A stretch of 64,000 nucleotides of DNA from Methylotenera sp. (GCF_030684185.1 NZ_JAUXOY010000015.1:1-64000), one strand, 5' to 3'; counted from the first letter of the stretch, positions 17,904 through 27,961 are shown. Translations and numbers: made by a program. The notes: generated by a model from the sequence alone, not told the origin.

Positions 17904-20900
17904 ATGTCAATTTCGCTAACCATTATTGCTTGTAAGTCCATTGTTAAAAACTTAAACGGTTTCGTGGTGGCATTTTCGCTTCTATTATTCACAAGCGGCG
18001 GGGCGCAGGCGCTAGTAACTAGTGATACAGAACAATACCCTACCCCCACAATTCAAGCTGAAAAAGACACACTAGTTGTAGGTAGTGAGCAACACTACCC
18101 GCCTTTTGCTACAGGTATGACGGATGAAACTGCGGGCGGGTTTACTGTTGATTTATGGAAAGCCGTAGCAGCAGAAGCTGGCTTAAAATACACCATCCGC
18201 GTATTGCCTTTTAATGCGCTTTTGCAAGAGTTTAAAGAAGGCGATGTCGACATATTAATTAACCTGGCAATCTCAAAAGAACGGCATTATTTCGCTGATT
18301 TCACTGTTCCGCATGCGATTATCCACGGTGGTATTTTTGTACGGCATGGCGAGACCCGCATTAATTCAGAAGCCGATTTTTCTGGGAAATCCATCATTGT
18401 CATCAAATCTGATTTAGCACACGATTATGCTGTATCTAAAGGCTGGGGCAAGCAACTAATAATGGTAAGCACTGCAGCTGAGGGATTGCGTTTATTAGCC
18501 TCTGGCAAGCATGATGTCATGCTAATCAATAAGCTTGCAGGTTTGCAAACATTGCAAGCGCTTAAATTACAAAACATTAATGTCTTAAAAACAAATGCAG
18601 GATATAAGCAAAAGTTTGCATTTGCTGTGCGTGAAGGCCATTTCGAGTTATTCAGCAAAATCAATGAAGCACTGGCCATGACTAAATCAAATGGTACTTA
18701 TGATGATTTATATGAAAAATGGTTTGGTGTATATGAAGTTAAAGAAGTCACTTTGCTTGATGTGCTTAATTATCTGCTGCCAATTTTAATCACCTTTCTG
18801 GGTATCGCCCTGTATTTAATCTATCAGCGTAGAACTGAAAATAAGGTGGCTCAGAAAGCCTTGCAAGAAAGCGAAGCGCATTTACGCTTGAGTCAAACAG
18901 GTGGCGGCATAGGCACTTGGGAGGCTGATTTAGTCAACAACAAGCAGTATTGGTCAGAAAACTGTATTGCTTTACTTGGATTTCCAGCGATAAGTAATCC
19001 AACATGGGAAGACTTTTTAAGATTAGTACACCCTGAAGATTGCCAGCGAGTCATTGATGCTACACAATCTCATATTGAGCACGGTACAAAATATGAGGTG
19101 GAGTACCGAGCTGTTAATGCCAACGGCAGTATCCATTGGATGCGTTCTACCGGTCAAATTGAACGCGATACTAATGGAAAACCAGTCATGATGCGGGGTA
19201 TTGCTCAGGACATTACCGAGCGAAAACTTGCAGAAGAAAAGATAAAGAAAACGCAAATAGCACTAGAGGAGTCGCGTGACCGATATCAAGACCTTTATGA
19301 GTTTGCACCTATCGGTTACTTGTCGCTCAGCAAGCACGGCATGATCACCGAAGTGAACTGGAAAATCACAGCACTGTTTGGTTTGTCGCGCAAAGAACTC
19401 AATCATCATCGCTTGGCAGAATTTGTTGCTGAAGAAGATAAAGGTCGCTGGCAACGAACTTTTGCCAATTTAAAAGACCTCGTTGAAGGTGAAGAACTCA
19501 GTTTCGACATCAAGTTTAATCAGCAAAATGGATCAATATTCAATGCCAGCCTGAACTGCCTGCGCATGCATGGCGAAAACGACCTGCCAATATTAAGAAT
19601 TACGCTGATTGATGTCACCCAGCTTAAACTCGCCGAAGATAAGCTTATACGTAGTGAAGCCTACTTGCGCTCTATCATTGATAATGAACCAGAGTGCATT
19701 AAAGTGGTAGATGCCAGAGGTTATCTTAAACAAATGAACCCTGCTGGGCTGGCAATGCTAGAGGCAGACTCATTAGAGCAAGCTACCAGCGTTCCATTGT
19801 TAAACTTTATCGCGCCAGAATATCAACCAGCCTTTAAAGACTTGCATAAACGTGTGATTGCAGGCGAAACGATGCAATTGGAATTTGAGGTGATAGGCCT
19901 GAAAGGTGCCAGACGCTGGCTGGAAACGCACGCTGTACCAATTATTGACAATGGCAAAAAAATACTATTAGGCGTCACCCGTGACATTACTGAACGCAAA
20001 CTTGCAGCGCAGCGCATTGAAAAACTGGTAGCAGAACAAAATGCGATACTAGACAACCGCCTGGTGGGCATTGTTACCGCACGCGATAGAAAAGTAACCT
20101 GGGCTAACCTGGCGTATGAAATGATGACGGGCTATAGCAAAAAAGAGTTGGTTGATATGCCTACCCGGCAGTTCTATATTAACGAAGCCGACTATCTATC
20201 AATAGGCGTAGATTACGCAAACATCTCAGAAACAGATATTGTGCGTAAGCAGCTTGCATTTATGCGTAAGGATGGCCAATGCATTTGGCTGGATGTAAGC
20301 GGCTCGATTCTCAATAAGGAAACGGGTGAATCACTTTGGGTCTTTGTAGATGTCACGGAAATAAAACTGGCAGAAGATGCTACTTCAGCATCGCACAGTT
20401 TACTTAAATCTGTGATTGATACAGCGCCAATGCGCATATTCTGGAAAGATACAAACTTACGGTATTTGGGTTGCAACCCAGTATTTGCCAAAGATGCAGG
20501 AATGGCCTCTCCAGAAGAGGTCATCGGCAAAGATGATTATGAAATGGGCTGGGCAAATCAAGCTGAACTTTATCGCACCAATGACCTTGCTGTGATTGAA
20601 TCTGGCAAAGCCAAGCTCTACTTCGATGAACCACAGACAACATCGAGTGGTAAAACCATTTGGTTACGCACTTCAAAAATTCCGCTTAAAAATCAGAATA
20701 ATGAACCGATGGGGATATTAGGTATTTACGAAGACATTACTGAGCGGAAAATTGCAGAAATTGAACTACGTATTGCCGCGACGGCTTTTGAGTCTCAAGA
20801 AGGCATCATGATTACCGACATGAACCGTGACATACTAAGAGTGAACCGTGCGTTTACTAAAATCACAGGCTACAGCGCAGAAGAAGTCATTGGCAAGAAC

Positions 20901-22436
20901 CCTCGCATACTTAGTTCAGGATTGCATACTGCAAATTTTTATGAAAAATTGTGGGATAAAATTAGTCAGGATGGCTCTTGGCAAGGCGAAGTTTGGAACA
21001 AACGCAAAGACGGCGAAATCTATCTTGAATATCTCACCATTACAACAGTACAAAGTGAAGATGGCGCTGTAACGAACTTTGTAGCTACTTTATCTGATAT
21101 TACCCAAAGCAGGATTGCAGCAGCAGAAATCGAAAAAATGGCTTTTTACGACGCACTGACCGGATTACCAAATCGAAGACTCCTGATAGACCGGCTAAGC
21201 CATGCGCTGGCTGCAAGTTCGCGTTCTGGGCATAGAGGTGCAGTCTTATTCGTCGATCTTGATCACTTCAAATCGCTAAATGACACACTGGGCCATGATG
21301 TCGGTGATTTGTTACTAAAACAGGTCGGCGAACGCCTCAGGTCCAGCGTACGTGAAGGTGATACCGTTTCACGCTTAGGTGGCGATGAATATGTTGTAAT
21401 GCTGGAAGAACTCAGTCACCACGATACAGAGGCAGCAAGACAGGCTGAAATGATTGGTAATAATATATTGGCTGCACTCAATGAACCTTACCAACTTGCA
21501 ATGTATGAACACCACAGTACAGTGAGTATCGGTATTACGCTTTTCGGCAACAATACCTATTCAGAAGAGGATTTATTAAAACACGCAGATATTGCCATGT
21601 ATCAGGCTAAAAAAGCCGGCCGTAGCACCCTACGCTTCTTCGATCCAGCCATGCAACAAGCCATTCAGGTGCGAGTCTCTTTAGAAAATGACTTACGCAA
21701 AGCACTTGAGCAACAACAATTCCAGTTGTATTACCAGGTTCAAGTAGATTTTCTGCATCATGCTATCGGGGTTGAAGCTTTAATCCGCTGGATACACCCT
21801 GAACGCGGATTGATATCGCCTTTTGAGTTTATGCCCGTAGTAGAAGAAACCGCTTTGATTCTGCCGATTGGACAATGGGTGCTGGAAACAGCTTGTGCTC
21901 AAATCAAAGCGTGGGAACAGAATGAGCAAACTCGCCACCTGACAGTATCAGTGAATGTAAGTGCTAAACAATTCCGACAAGCTGATTTTGTAAGCAACGT
22001 AAAAGCAGCAATCGCATTCCACGATATTAATCCAGCGCTGCTGAAGCTTGAATTAACAGAAACCCTATTGCTGGAAAATATTGAAGATACGATTGCTACC
22101 ATGAACACCTTAAAAGAAATCGGTATCATGTTCTCATTAGATGACTTTGGTACAGGCTATTCTTCACTGCAATACCTAAGACGCCTGCCTTTGTACCAGT
22201 TGAAAATAGACCAGTCATTTGTGCGTGATGTTGCCATTGATAACAGCGACCAAGTCATTATTCGTACCATCATCGCCATGGCGCATATGCTCAACCTCAA
22301 TGTTATCGCTGAAGGCGTAGAGACGTTAGAGCAGCAGCAGATATTGCTTAGCAACGGCTGCACACACTATCAAGGCTATTTATTTGGCAGGCCATTACCT
22401 ATAGATGAGTTTGAAGTAGCCTTGAAAAATCTTTAG
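17904..22436 (+). CDS. Membrane sensor: solute-binding domain, multiple PAS, GGDEF and EAL (c-di-GMP turnover)
   Basis: A 1510-residue protein. A signal region (about 1-36) is followed by a periplasmic solute-binding family 3 domain (about 55-275; VVGSEQHYPPFATG, DVDILINLAISKER). A transmembrane helix follows (about 289-310). About six PAS/PAC units (about 325-1070) mostly close with DITERK or DVT. The GGDEF domain (about 1078-1235) has RLGGDEY, with Tyr in place of the usual Phe, and an intact I-site REGD. The EAL domain (about 1255-1505) has EALIRW, ELTE, DDFGTGYSSL and EGVET. Both catalytic sites look usable. It lies 460 bp upstream of mshE, whose product carries c-di-GMP-binding motifs. 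The ribosome site is weak. Confidence 0.92.
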   Translation: MSISLTIIACKSIVKNLNGFVVAFSLLLFTSGGAQALVTSDTEQYPTPTIQAEKDTLVVGSEQHYPPFATGMTDETAGGFTVDLWKAVAAEAGLKYTIRVLPFNALLQEFKEGDVDILINLAISKERHYFADFTVPHAIIHGGIFVRHGETRINSEADFSGKSIIVIKSDLAHDYAVSKGWGKQLIMVSTAAEGLRLLASGKHDVMLINKLAGLQTLQALKLQNINVLKTNAGYKQKFAFAVREGHFELFSKINEALAMTKSNGTYDDLYEKWFGVYEVKEVTLLDVLNYLLPILITFLGIALYLIYQRRTENKVAQKALQESEAHLRLSQTGGGIGTWEADLVNNKQYWSENCIALLGFPAISNPTWEDFLRLVHPEDCQRVIDATQSHIEHGTKYEVEYRAVNANGSIHWMRSTGQIERDTNGKPVMMRGIAQDITERKLAEEKIKKTQIALEESRDRYQDLYEFAPIGYLSLSKHGMITEVNWKITALFGLSRKELNHHRLAEFVAEEDKGRWQRTFANLKDLVEGEELSFDIKFNQQNGSIFNASLNCLRMHGENDLPILRITLIDVTQLKLAEDKLIRSEAYLRSIIDNEPECIKVVDARGYLKQMNPAGLAMLEADSLEQATSVPLLNFIAPEYQPAFKDLHKRVIAGETMQLEFEVIGLKGARRWLETHAVPIIDNGKKILLGVTRDITERKLAAQRIEKLVAEQNAILDNRLVGIVTARDRKVTWANLAYEMMTGYSKKELVDMPTRQFYINEADYLSIGVDYANISETDIVRKQLAFMRKDGQCIWLDVSGSILNKETGESLWVFVDVTEIKLAEDATSASHSLLKSVIDTAPMRIFWKDTNLRYLGCNPVFAKDAGMASPEEVIGKDDYEMGWANQAELYRTNDLAVIESGKAKLYFDEPQTTSSGKTIWLRTSKIPLKNQNNEPMGILGIYEDITERKIAEIELRIAATAFESQEGIMITDMNRDILRVNRAFTKITGYSAEEVIGKNPRILSSGLHTANFYEKLWDKISQDGSWQGEVWNKRKDGEIYLEYLTITTVQSEDGAVTNFVATLSDITQSRIAAAEIEKMAFYDALTGLPNRRLLIDRLSHALAASSRSGHRGAVLFVDLDHFKSLNDTLGHDVGDLLLKQVGERLRSSVREGDTVSRLGGDEYVVMLEELSHHDTEAARQAEMIGNNILAALNEPYQLAMYEHHSTVSIGITLFGNNTYSEEDLLKHADIAMYQAKKAGRSTLRFFDPAMQQAIQVRVSLENDLRKALEQQQFQLYYQVQVDFLHHAIGVEALIRWIHPERGLISPFEFMPVVEETALILPIGQWVLETACAQIKAWEQNEQTRHLTVSVNVSAKQFRQADFVSNVKAAIAFHDINPALLKLELTETLLLENIEDTIATMNTLKEIGIMFSLDDFGTGYSSLQYLRRLPLYQLKIDQSFVRDVAIDNSDQVIIRTIIAMAHMLNLNVIAEGVETLEQQQILLSNGCTHYQGYLFGRPLPIDEFEVALKNL

Positions 22437-22472
22437 CGGGTAATTTAAACTAATTGTTTTTAACAAGACTTT

Positions 22473-22691
22473 TCAGTTCCGGCTATTACGTAATGGATCA
22501 AGTAGTGGTGACAAACCGTTATGATCGATTTCTTGCATCAACGCCAACAAGCGCCCTAATTCACCCTTAGGAAAACCCTCACGCGCAAACCAATTGAGGT
22601 ATTGGCCTGGCAAGTCTGCAATCATGCGGCCTTTGTATTTGCCATAAGGCATTGCCATCGTGAGCAATCGTTGTAAGTCTTCCGGGTTCAT
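22473..22691 (-). CDS. DUF3820 family small protein
   Basis: A 72-residue cytoplasmic protein with the family signature MPYGKYKGRMIADLP followed by YLNWFAREGFPKGELG. DUF3820 proteins are small and conserved in Proteobacteria; some members have been linked to virulence-factor regulation, but the biochemical function is unknown. GAGG lies just before the ATG. It converges on the sensor gene (36 bp between stops) and is divergent from mshE. Confidence 0.85.
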   Translation of the reverse strand: MNPEDLQRLLTMAMPYGKYKGRMIADLPGQYLNWFAREGFPKGELGRLLALMQEIDHNGLSPLLDPLRNSRN

Positions 22692-22895
22692 ACGGCCTCT
22701 GTATTGATGTTCATGTCATTTTAACGTGTTTATAGATTTCAGCCACCCTGACAAAAAACCACTGTTTTCACTCTTTAAACATTCCGTAATCAATCCACAA
22801 TTCAGATTTCAAGGCGAAAACCCTCTTTATTCTAACAATTGAAATAACGCATGCCCGTTTATATTTGAGCATGTATGAATATTAATGAGGTTTAA

Positions 22896-24599
22896 ATGGC
22901 ACGTCCTGAAAAGATTCGCCTGGGTGAGATTCTAGTTCAGCAAAATTTAATTACCGCTGATGATTTAGATAAATCACTTGAAGAGCAAAAACGCACTGGC
23001 CGTAAGCTTGGGCGTATTTTTGTAGACAAAGGCTATGTAACAGAACTGCAGATTTCTGAGGCTTTGGCGCGTCAGCTAAAAGTACCGTTTATCGACTTAC
23101 AACTATTTAATACTAAACCTGAAATCATCAACAAACTACCTGAAGCTCAAGCTCGTCGTTTACGCTGTGCAGTACTTGCCGATAAAGGCAACAGCTATTT
23201 AGTGGGCATGGTAGATCCTACCGATTTATTTGCTTACGACGAGCTGGTAAGACTATTGCATAAAGACATAGAACTTGCCGTGATACAAGAAGGCGCCCTA
23301 CTCCAGCTCATAGACCGCAGTTACCGTCGTACCGATGAAATATCAAACCTAGCCTTAGAACTAGGCCAAGATTTGGGCGATACAGCCATTGATTTTGCCG
23401 CACTAGGCATGGGCGGCAGTGCCGAAGAAGCGCCTGTCGTTAAGTTACTGCAAACGATTTTTGAAGATGCCGTGCAAGTGCGCGCCTCTGATATTCATAT
23501 TGAACCACAAGAGCACAAACTGCATATTCGCTTCAGAATTGATGGTGTGATGCATTTACAAACCGAGGCTGACTTAAAGATTGCATCAGCTTTAGCATTA
23601 CGCTTAAAGCTAATGTCTGGCCTGGATATTTCAGAAAAACGCCTACCTCAGGATGGCCGATTTGCCGTAAAAGTCAAGCAGCAACCTGTTGACGTGCGTA
23701 TTTCATCAATGCCTACACAATATGGTGAATCGGTGGTGATGCGTTTACTGATACAAAATAGCAGCGGCTTCTCGTTAGAAAAGCTCGGCATGCCGCCTGA
23801 CATGCTGGAACGCTTCCGTAAACTGATTCATCGCCCTAGCGGCATGGTGCTAGTCACAGGGCCAACAGGTAGTGGTAAAACTACCACGCTTTATGCCGCA
23901 CTTAGCGAACTCAATTCTACTTCAAACAAAATTATCACGGTTGAAGACCCAGTTGAATATCGTTTAAATGGTATTAACCAGGTACAGGTAAATGACAAAA
24001 TAGATTTGAGCTTTTCACGTGTACTGCGCTCTACCTTACGGCAAGACCCTGACATTATTCTGGTAGGTGAAATGCGTGACCAGGAAACTGCACAAATCGG
24101 CTTAAGAGCGGCAATGACTGGTCACCTGGTACTTTCTACACTGCACACCAATGATGCCATTAGCACCCCAATACGCATGATAGATATGGGCGCGCCGCGT
24201 TATATGGTGGCCATGTCCATTCTGGCGGTTGTCGCACAGCGTTTGCTGAGATTGGTCTGTGAAGGTTGTGCTGAAACCTACACACCAGAACCATTCGAGC
24301 GCGCATGGCTGCAACATGAACTTGGCGACAATGTAGACCAACATCGTTATGTGCATGGCAAAGGCTGCAGCATTTGCAATGGCACTGGTTATCAGGGCCG
24401 TATGGGTGTTTATGAACTGCTTGAAATGAATAATGAACTCATTGACGGCGCCAGTCACCATGACCCTAACCATTTTATTAAGCTTGCGCGTCAGCATATG
24501 GCGGGCAAAACACTGCGTAAAAGTGCAGTAGATTTAGTCATTGAAAAACGCACCACGATTGCTGAAGCCATGCGCATCAGCAACCAGTTTGAAGATTAG
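22896..24599 (+). CDS. mshE: MSHA pilus extension ATPase MshE with c-di-GMP-binding N-domain
   Basis: A 567-residue GspE/PilB-family ATPase. The N-terminal MshEN domain has both 24-residue motifs (about 8-31 beginning RLGEILVQQ, and 37-60 containing LGRIFVDKG) separated by five residues, the arrangement known to bind c-di-GMP in Vibrio MshE. Walker A is GPTGSGKTTT (about 325-334), Walker B is ILVGEMRD, His boxes follow, and CEGC (about 455) and CSIC (about 491) form the zinc site. It powers pilin polymerisation at the inner membrane. GAGG lies five bases before the ATG. It opens the pilus locus, with mshG 16 bp downstream. Confidence 0.93.
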   Translation: MARPEKIRLGEILVQQNLITADDLDKSLEEQKRTGRKLGRIFVDKGYVTELQISEALARQLKVPFIDLQLFNTKPEIINKLPEAQARRLRCAVLADKGNSYLVGMVDPTDLFAYDELVRLLHKDIELAVIQEGALLQLIDRSYRRTDEISNLALELGQDLGDTAIDFAALGMGGSAEEAPVVKLLQTIFEDAVQVRASDIHIEPQEHKLHIRFRIDGVMHLQTEADLKIASALALRLKLMSGLDISEKRLPQDGRFAVKVKQQPVDVRISSMPTQYGESVVMRLLIQNSSGFSLEKLGMPPDMLERFRKLIHRPSGMVLVTGPTGSGKTTTLYAALSELNSTSNKIITVEDPVEYRLNGINQVQVNDKIDLSFSRVLRSTLRQDPDIILVGEMRDQETAQIGLRAAMTGHLVLSTLHTNDAISTPIRMIDMGAPRYMVAMSILAVVAQRLLRLVCEGCAETYTPEPFERAWLQHELGDNVDQHRYVHGKGCSICNGTGYQGRMGVYELLEMNNELIDGASHHDPNHFIKLARQHMAGKTLRKSAVDLVIEKRTTIAEAMRISNQFED

Positions 24600-24615
24600 G
24601 CCAAGGAAAAACCAG

Positions 24616-25839
24616 ATGCCATTTTTCTCTTACAAAGGTCGCGACAATCAAGGTGCTTTAGTGCAAGGTGTACTGGAAAGCCATGACAGCAATACACTTG
24701 CCAGCCAATTATTTAATCTTAATATCACACCGATAGAGATTCAGGCACGTGCAGGTAATAAAGCCTCAAATGACTCGATTAATCTGTTTGAAGAGAAAAT
24801 CGAAACGATAGATGTGATGCTGTTTAGCCGGCAGATGTACACACTGCTCAAAGCGGGTATTCCTATCATGAATGCGCTTAACGGCTTACAGGCATCCACT
24901 AACAATAAAGCTTTTGCCAGCGTGGTTGGCAATATACGCGAAAGCCTGGGAAGCGGACGTGAGCTTTCAGCTGCGCTATCGCAGCATCCGAAAGTATTTT
25001 CTAGTTTTTATATCAATATGGTGCGCGTGGGTGAAACCACCGGTATGTTGGATACGGTATTTTTGCGTTTATTCGATCATCTTGAGTTTGAGCGCTTCAT
25101 GCGCGATCAAATCAAATCCGCACTGCGTTACCCTACTTTTGTAGTCATTGCGATGGGCATTGCCATCGTGGTGGTGAATCTATTTGTGATTCCGGCGTTT
25201 GCCAAAGTGTTTCAAAGTTTTGGTGCTGAATTACCGTTAATGACCAGAATTTTATTAGGTTTTTCTAACTTCATGGTTGCAGCATGGCCATATTTGTTAG
25301 CAGGCATTATTGGCGCCGTATTTCTATTTCGTTCTTACATTGCCAGCAGTATTGGTAAATTCAAATGGGATAGATTCAAATTAAAAACGCCACTTGCCGG
25401 CAAGATTATTCATAAGGCCACCATGTCACGCTTTGCCCGCAGCTTTGCCTTAGCCAGCAAAAGCGGCGTACCGATTACCAGCGGATTAAAGTTAGTGGCG
25501 CAAACTGCCGATAACGATTATATCGCGAGCAAAATTGAGCAAATGCGAGAAGGTGTTGAGCGCGGCGAAAGTATTTTACGCACCGCGACTAATAGCGGTG
25601 TATTTAACCCGATTGTGTTGCAAATGATTGCTGTTGGCGAAGAGTCCGGCGCGCTGGATGACTTGATGCAGGAAGTAGCGGACATGTATCAGCGTGATGT
25701 TGAGTATGAGATTAAAACATTAGGCGCGCAGATTGAGCCGATTTTGATTGTGTTTTTAGGTGTGATGGTACTGATATTGGCGATGGGTATATTCTTGCCG
25801 ATTTGGGATTTAGGCAATGTTGCACTACACAAAGGTTAA
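24616..25839 (+). CDS. mshG: MSHA biogenesis protein MshG (GspF/PilC platform protein)
   Basis: A 407-residue inner-membrane platform protein with two repeated T2SSF domains (about 70-190 and 270-395), each followed by helices. Typical segments are SRQMYTLLKAGIPIMNAL, VRVGETTGMLD, GEESGALDDLM and the C-terminal IFLPIWDLG. The frame extends upstream to 24541 inside mshE, but AAGGA before ATG 24616 (MPFFSYKG, the usual family N-terminus) fixes the start. It couples the MshE ATPase to pilin insertion. Confidence 0.92.
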   Translation: MPFFSYKGRDNQGALVQGVLESHDSNTLASQLFNLNITPIEIQARAGNKASNDSINLFEEKIETIDVMLFSRQMYTLLKAGIPIMNALNGLQASTNNKAFASVVGNIRESLGSGRELSAALSQHPKVFSSFYINMVRVGETTGMLDTVFLRLFDHLEFERFMRDQIKSALRYPTFVVIAMGIAIVVVNLFVIPAFAKVFQSFGAELPLMTRILLGFSNFMVAAWPYLLAGIIGAVFLFRSYIASSIGKFKWDRFKLKTPLAGKIIHKATMSRFARSFALASKSGVPITSGLKLVAQTADNDYIASKIEQMREGVERGESILRTATNSGVFNPIVLQMIAVGEESGALDDLMQEVADMYQRDVEYEIKTLGAQIEPILIVFLGVMVLILAMGIFLPIWDLGNVALHKG

Positions 25840-25863
25840 TGACGTAAAGGCAATCGAAATAAC

Positions 25864-26355
25864 GTGAATGCAAAGCAATCAAGACATGCACCGAGCGCTC
25901 GTAGTTTCGACTTTGCCGTCACGCTGAGTGTGATTGGAATACTGGCAACCTTGTTATTGCATTACTTGAATGAAGCACAAAGCGAAATTGAGCAGGAAAT
26001 CGTTAAAACAGAGCTCAACAATCTGCGCTTAGGGTTGGCTGAGGCATGGGTACATAAGAATGTAACGTATCAGCCGATTGATATTGAGGCATTAAAAGAT
26101 AGCAACCCTATGCTATTGGTAACAGCCAGGCCACAGAACTACATAGGGGAACGTTCTGGGACGCCAAGTTCGGGTAAAGAAATTTGGTATTTTGATACAA
26201 CAAAGAAACGATTGATTTATATAGCTAATGATGGCCACCAAACGCAATACAGGTTCATCAGCACTGCGGGGCAAACCAAAGCTTCATTGCTGGCAATTGG
26301 CGGTATGGATTTAGTGAAAGACATAGATTTAGTAAAAAATAAGTTAGAGCAGTAG
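25864..26355 (+). CDS. mshF: MshF-like membrane-anchored protein of the pilus locus
   Basis: A 163-residue protein with one N-terminal membrane segment (FAVTLSVIGILATLLLHYL, about 17-35) and a periplasmic remainder, resembling a pilin-like fold without the prepilin cleavage motif. Position directly after mshG and before the pilins matches mshF in Vibrio-type loci. The start is GTG at 25864 with only a distant AAAGG, so it is probably coupled to upstream translation. The assignment rests mainly on position and size. Confidence 0.7.
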   Translation: MNAKQSRHAPSARSFDFAVTLSVIGILATLLLHYLNEAQSEIEQEIVKTELNNLRLGLAEAWVHKNVTYQPIDIEALKDSNPMLLVTARPQNYIGERSGTPSSGKEIWYFDTTKKRLIYIANDGHQTQYRFISTAGQTKASLLAIGGMDLVKDIDLVKNKLEQ

Positions 26356-26401
26356 ATTGATTTAAAGATTCTTAACATTTTTGATTTAAAAAGGACTCAC
26401 C

Positions 26402-27010
26402 ATGTTGAACACAACTAAAAGTTTTACCGCATTTAACTATTCAAATTTCACAAATACAAACTTTACAAAAGCAAAGATTAAAAATGCTAAAGGTTTTACC
26501 TTAATTGAATTGATTGTGGTGATTCTTATTCTTGCTATTTTGGCAGCCGTTGCATTGCCAAGATTCACAAATCTACAACGCGACGCGCGTATCGCCAAAC
26601 TTAACGCAGCAAGAGGTAGCGTTGCCGCTTCTTCGGCCTTAGTGCATGCCACTGTACTTGCCAGAAACAATCTGGCAGATACTGCTGCCTGTCCAGGCGG
26701 TGGTGGCATTGCCAATAACACCACCAATGTTTGTACCGAGGCTGGAACAGTTGCTATAGTTTTTGCTTACCCAGATGTAACCGCAATCGGCACTGCAGGT
26801 TTGTTGTCGGCCGCAGGTTTAACCACATCATTCAACCCGACATTAGCTGAACTGAATGGCGATGGCTATAACTACACCGCTACAGGTACAGTTGCCACCT
26901 TCCAGATACAAGGCGCACCAGCACCAGCTACCTGCCAATTTACTTATACAGAGCCGGCAGTCGCTAACAGCTCACCTGTGATTACACCAGCCATAACTAC
27001 AGGCTGTTAG
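26402..27010 (+). CDS. mshB: Type IV prepilin (MSHA class) with long repeat-bearing leader
   Basis: A 202-residue prepilin. Cleavage is expected at G/FTLIELIVV with Glu at +5, and the N-terminal helix runs to RFTNLQRDARIAKL. The C-terminal domain has a Cys pair near residues 99 and 112 and further Cys toward the end. The leader is about 31 residues, long for the class, and repeats an FT pair (SFT, NFT, NFT, then GFT at the cleavage site). AAGGACTCACC before the ATG is a strong ribosome site. It may be the MshB minor pilin, since it precedes the MshA candidates. The choice between B and A is by order only. Confidence 0.75.
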   Translation: MLNTTKSFTAFNYSNFTNTNFTKAKIKNAKGFTLIELIVVILILAILAAVALPRFTNLQRDARIAKLNAARGSVAASSALVHATVLARNNLADTAACPGGGGIANNTTNVCTEAGTVAIVFAYPDVTAIGTAGLLSAAGLTTSFNPTLAELNGDGYNYTATGTVATFQIQGAPAPATCQFTYTEPAVANSSPVITPAITTGC

Positions 27011-27069
27011 TTTTTACAGATTTATTAAGTTTTGAAGTCCTGTCTTAATTTTTTAAAGGGGCCATTGAA

Positions 27070-27387
27070 ATGAAACATCAACAGACTTGCTCTACCCAGT
27101 CTTGTTTAACTAAATTTGGTTCAACCCAATATGGTTTTACTTTAGTTGATTTAACTGTAGTCATGATGATTTTAGGAATCATTGCGGCCAGTGCGTTGCC
27201 GGGATTGATTGACCTAACCAATGATGCTCGAGTTGCCACAGTCAACAAATTAGAAGGTGGTTTTCGTTCTGCTGTTGATTTGTTACAAGCCGGGAATATT
27301 GCTACAAGAAATGATAATCCAATTTTGCCAAAAGGCGCAGAAGTTTCAATAAATGACGCTAAATTAATAAAGTCAGATGGTAATTAA
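27070..27387 (+). CDS. Short MSHA-type prepilin paralogue, probably decaying
   Basis: A 105-residue prepilin-like protein. After the leader it reads G/FTLVDLTVVMMILG: the usual Glu at +5 is Asp, a change expected to harm assembly or subunit docking. Its helix (ALPGLIDLTNDARVATVN) and the next segment (GGFRSAVDLLQAGN) match the full-length pilin at 27497, but the protein stops about 50 residues short and lacks the C-terminal Cys pair. The leader holds four five-residue units of the pattern C/G-x-T-x-x. AAAGGGG precedes the ATG, so it may still be translated. Confidence 0.65.
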   Translation: MKHQQTCSTQSCLTKFGSTQYGFTLVDLTVVMMILGIIAASALPGLIDLTNDARVATVNKLEGGFRSAVDLLQAGNIATRNDNPILPKGAEVSINDAKLIKSDGN

Positions 27388-27496
27388 ATCAGCAATTTTT
27401 AAGTCAGTGCAAGTTTAGTAAACATAAGTTTTATAAGTACATAAGTATTACAAGTGCAGAAGTTCAATTTTTATATTTTTTAAAGGAGTAATTAAA

Positions 27497-27961
27497 ATGA
27501 AACGTCAACAATTTGGTTCTACCCAATCGGGCTTTACCTTAGTCGAGTTAGTCGTAGTAATTGTGATTTTGGGTATTTTGGCAGCTACGGCTTTGCCGAG
27601 ATTTATTAACTTAACTAATGATGCTCGTATTGCTAGTATAAATGGTATTGCAGGTGGCTTACGTTCTGCTGTAGGTGTGGTTCAAGCAAGGCACTTTGCT
27701 AGCGGAGGAACTGCTTCAACGGTCAACATGGTAGATGGCACGTCAGTTGCCGTCGCAGCCGCTACGGGTATTCCTACAGGCGCTTTACTAGGCATTGGTA
27801 ACGCTATGACAGGTCTCACCCTTGCTGAAGGTGTTACTTCAGACTACGCAACCGCAACCGCAGTGACCTTCCGCCTAAGCAGCTTCGCCACCAGTGCAAC
27901 CTGTCAGATAAGCTACAACGGCACGACAGGTTTGGTAACAGTTACAACGACTGGTTGTTAA
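27497..27961 (+). CDS. mshA: Probable major MSHA pilin
   Basis: A 154-residue prepilin with leader MKRQQFGSTQSG and then FTLVELVVVIVILGILA with Glu at +5. The helix continues through RFINLTNDARIASING, and the C-terminal disulfide pair lies in SATCQISY...TTTGC. AAGGAG at ideal spacing precedes the ATG. A terminator-like hairpin follows the stop (27976-27995), which would raise transcript from this gene above those downstream, as expected for the major subunit. The gene at 27070 is a shortened paralogue. Assigned mshA by features and position, not by experiment. Confidence 0.8.
   Translation: MKRQQFGSTQSGFTLVELVVVIVILGILAATALPRFINLTNDARIASINGIAGGLRSAVGVVQARHFASGGTASTVNMVDGTSVAVAAATGIPTGALLGIGNAMTGLTLAEGVTSDYATATAVTFRLSSFATSATCQISYNGTTGLVTVTTTGC

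Noticed and set aside
24102-24497. 131-codon open frame opposite mshE
   Set aside because: It is a shadow of a strongly supported gene, with no ribosome site and no recognisable domain.
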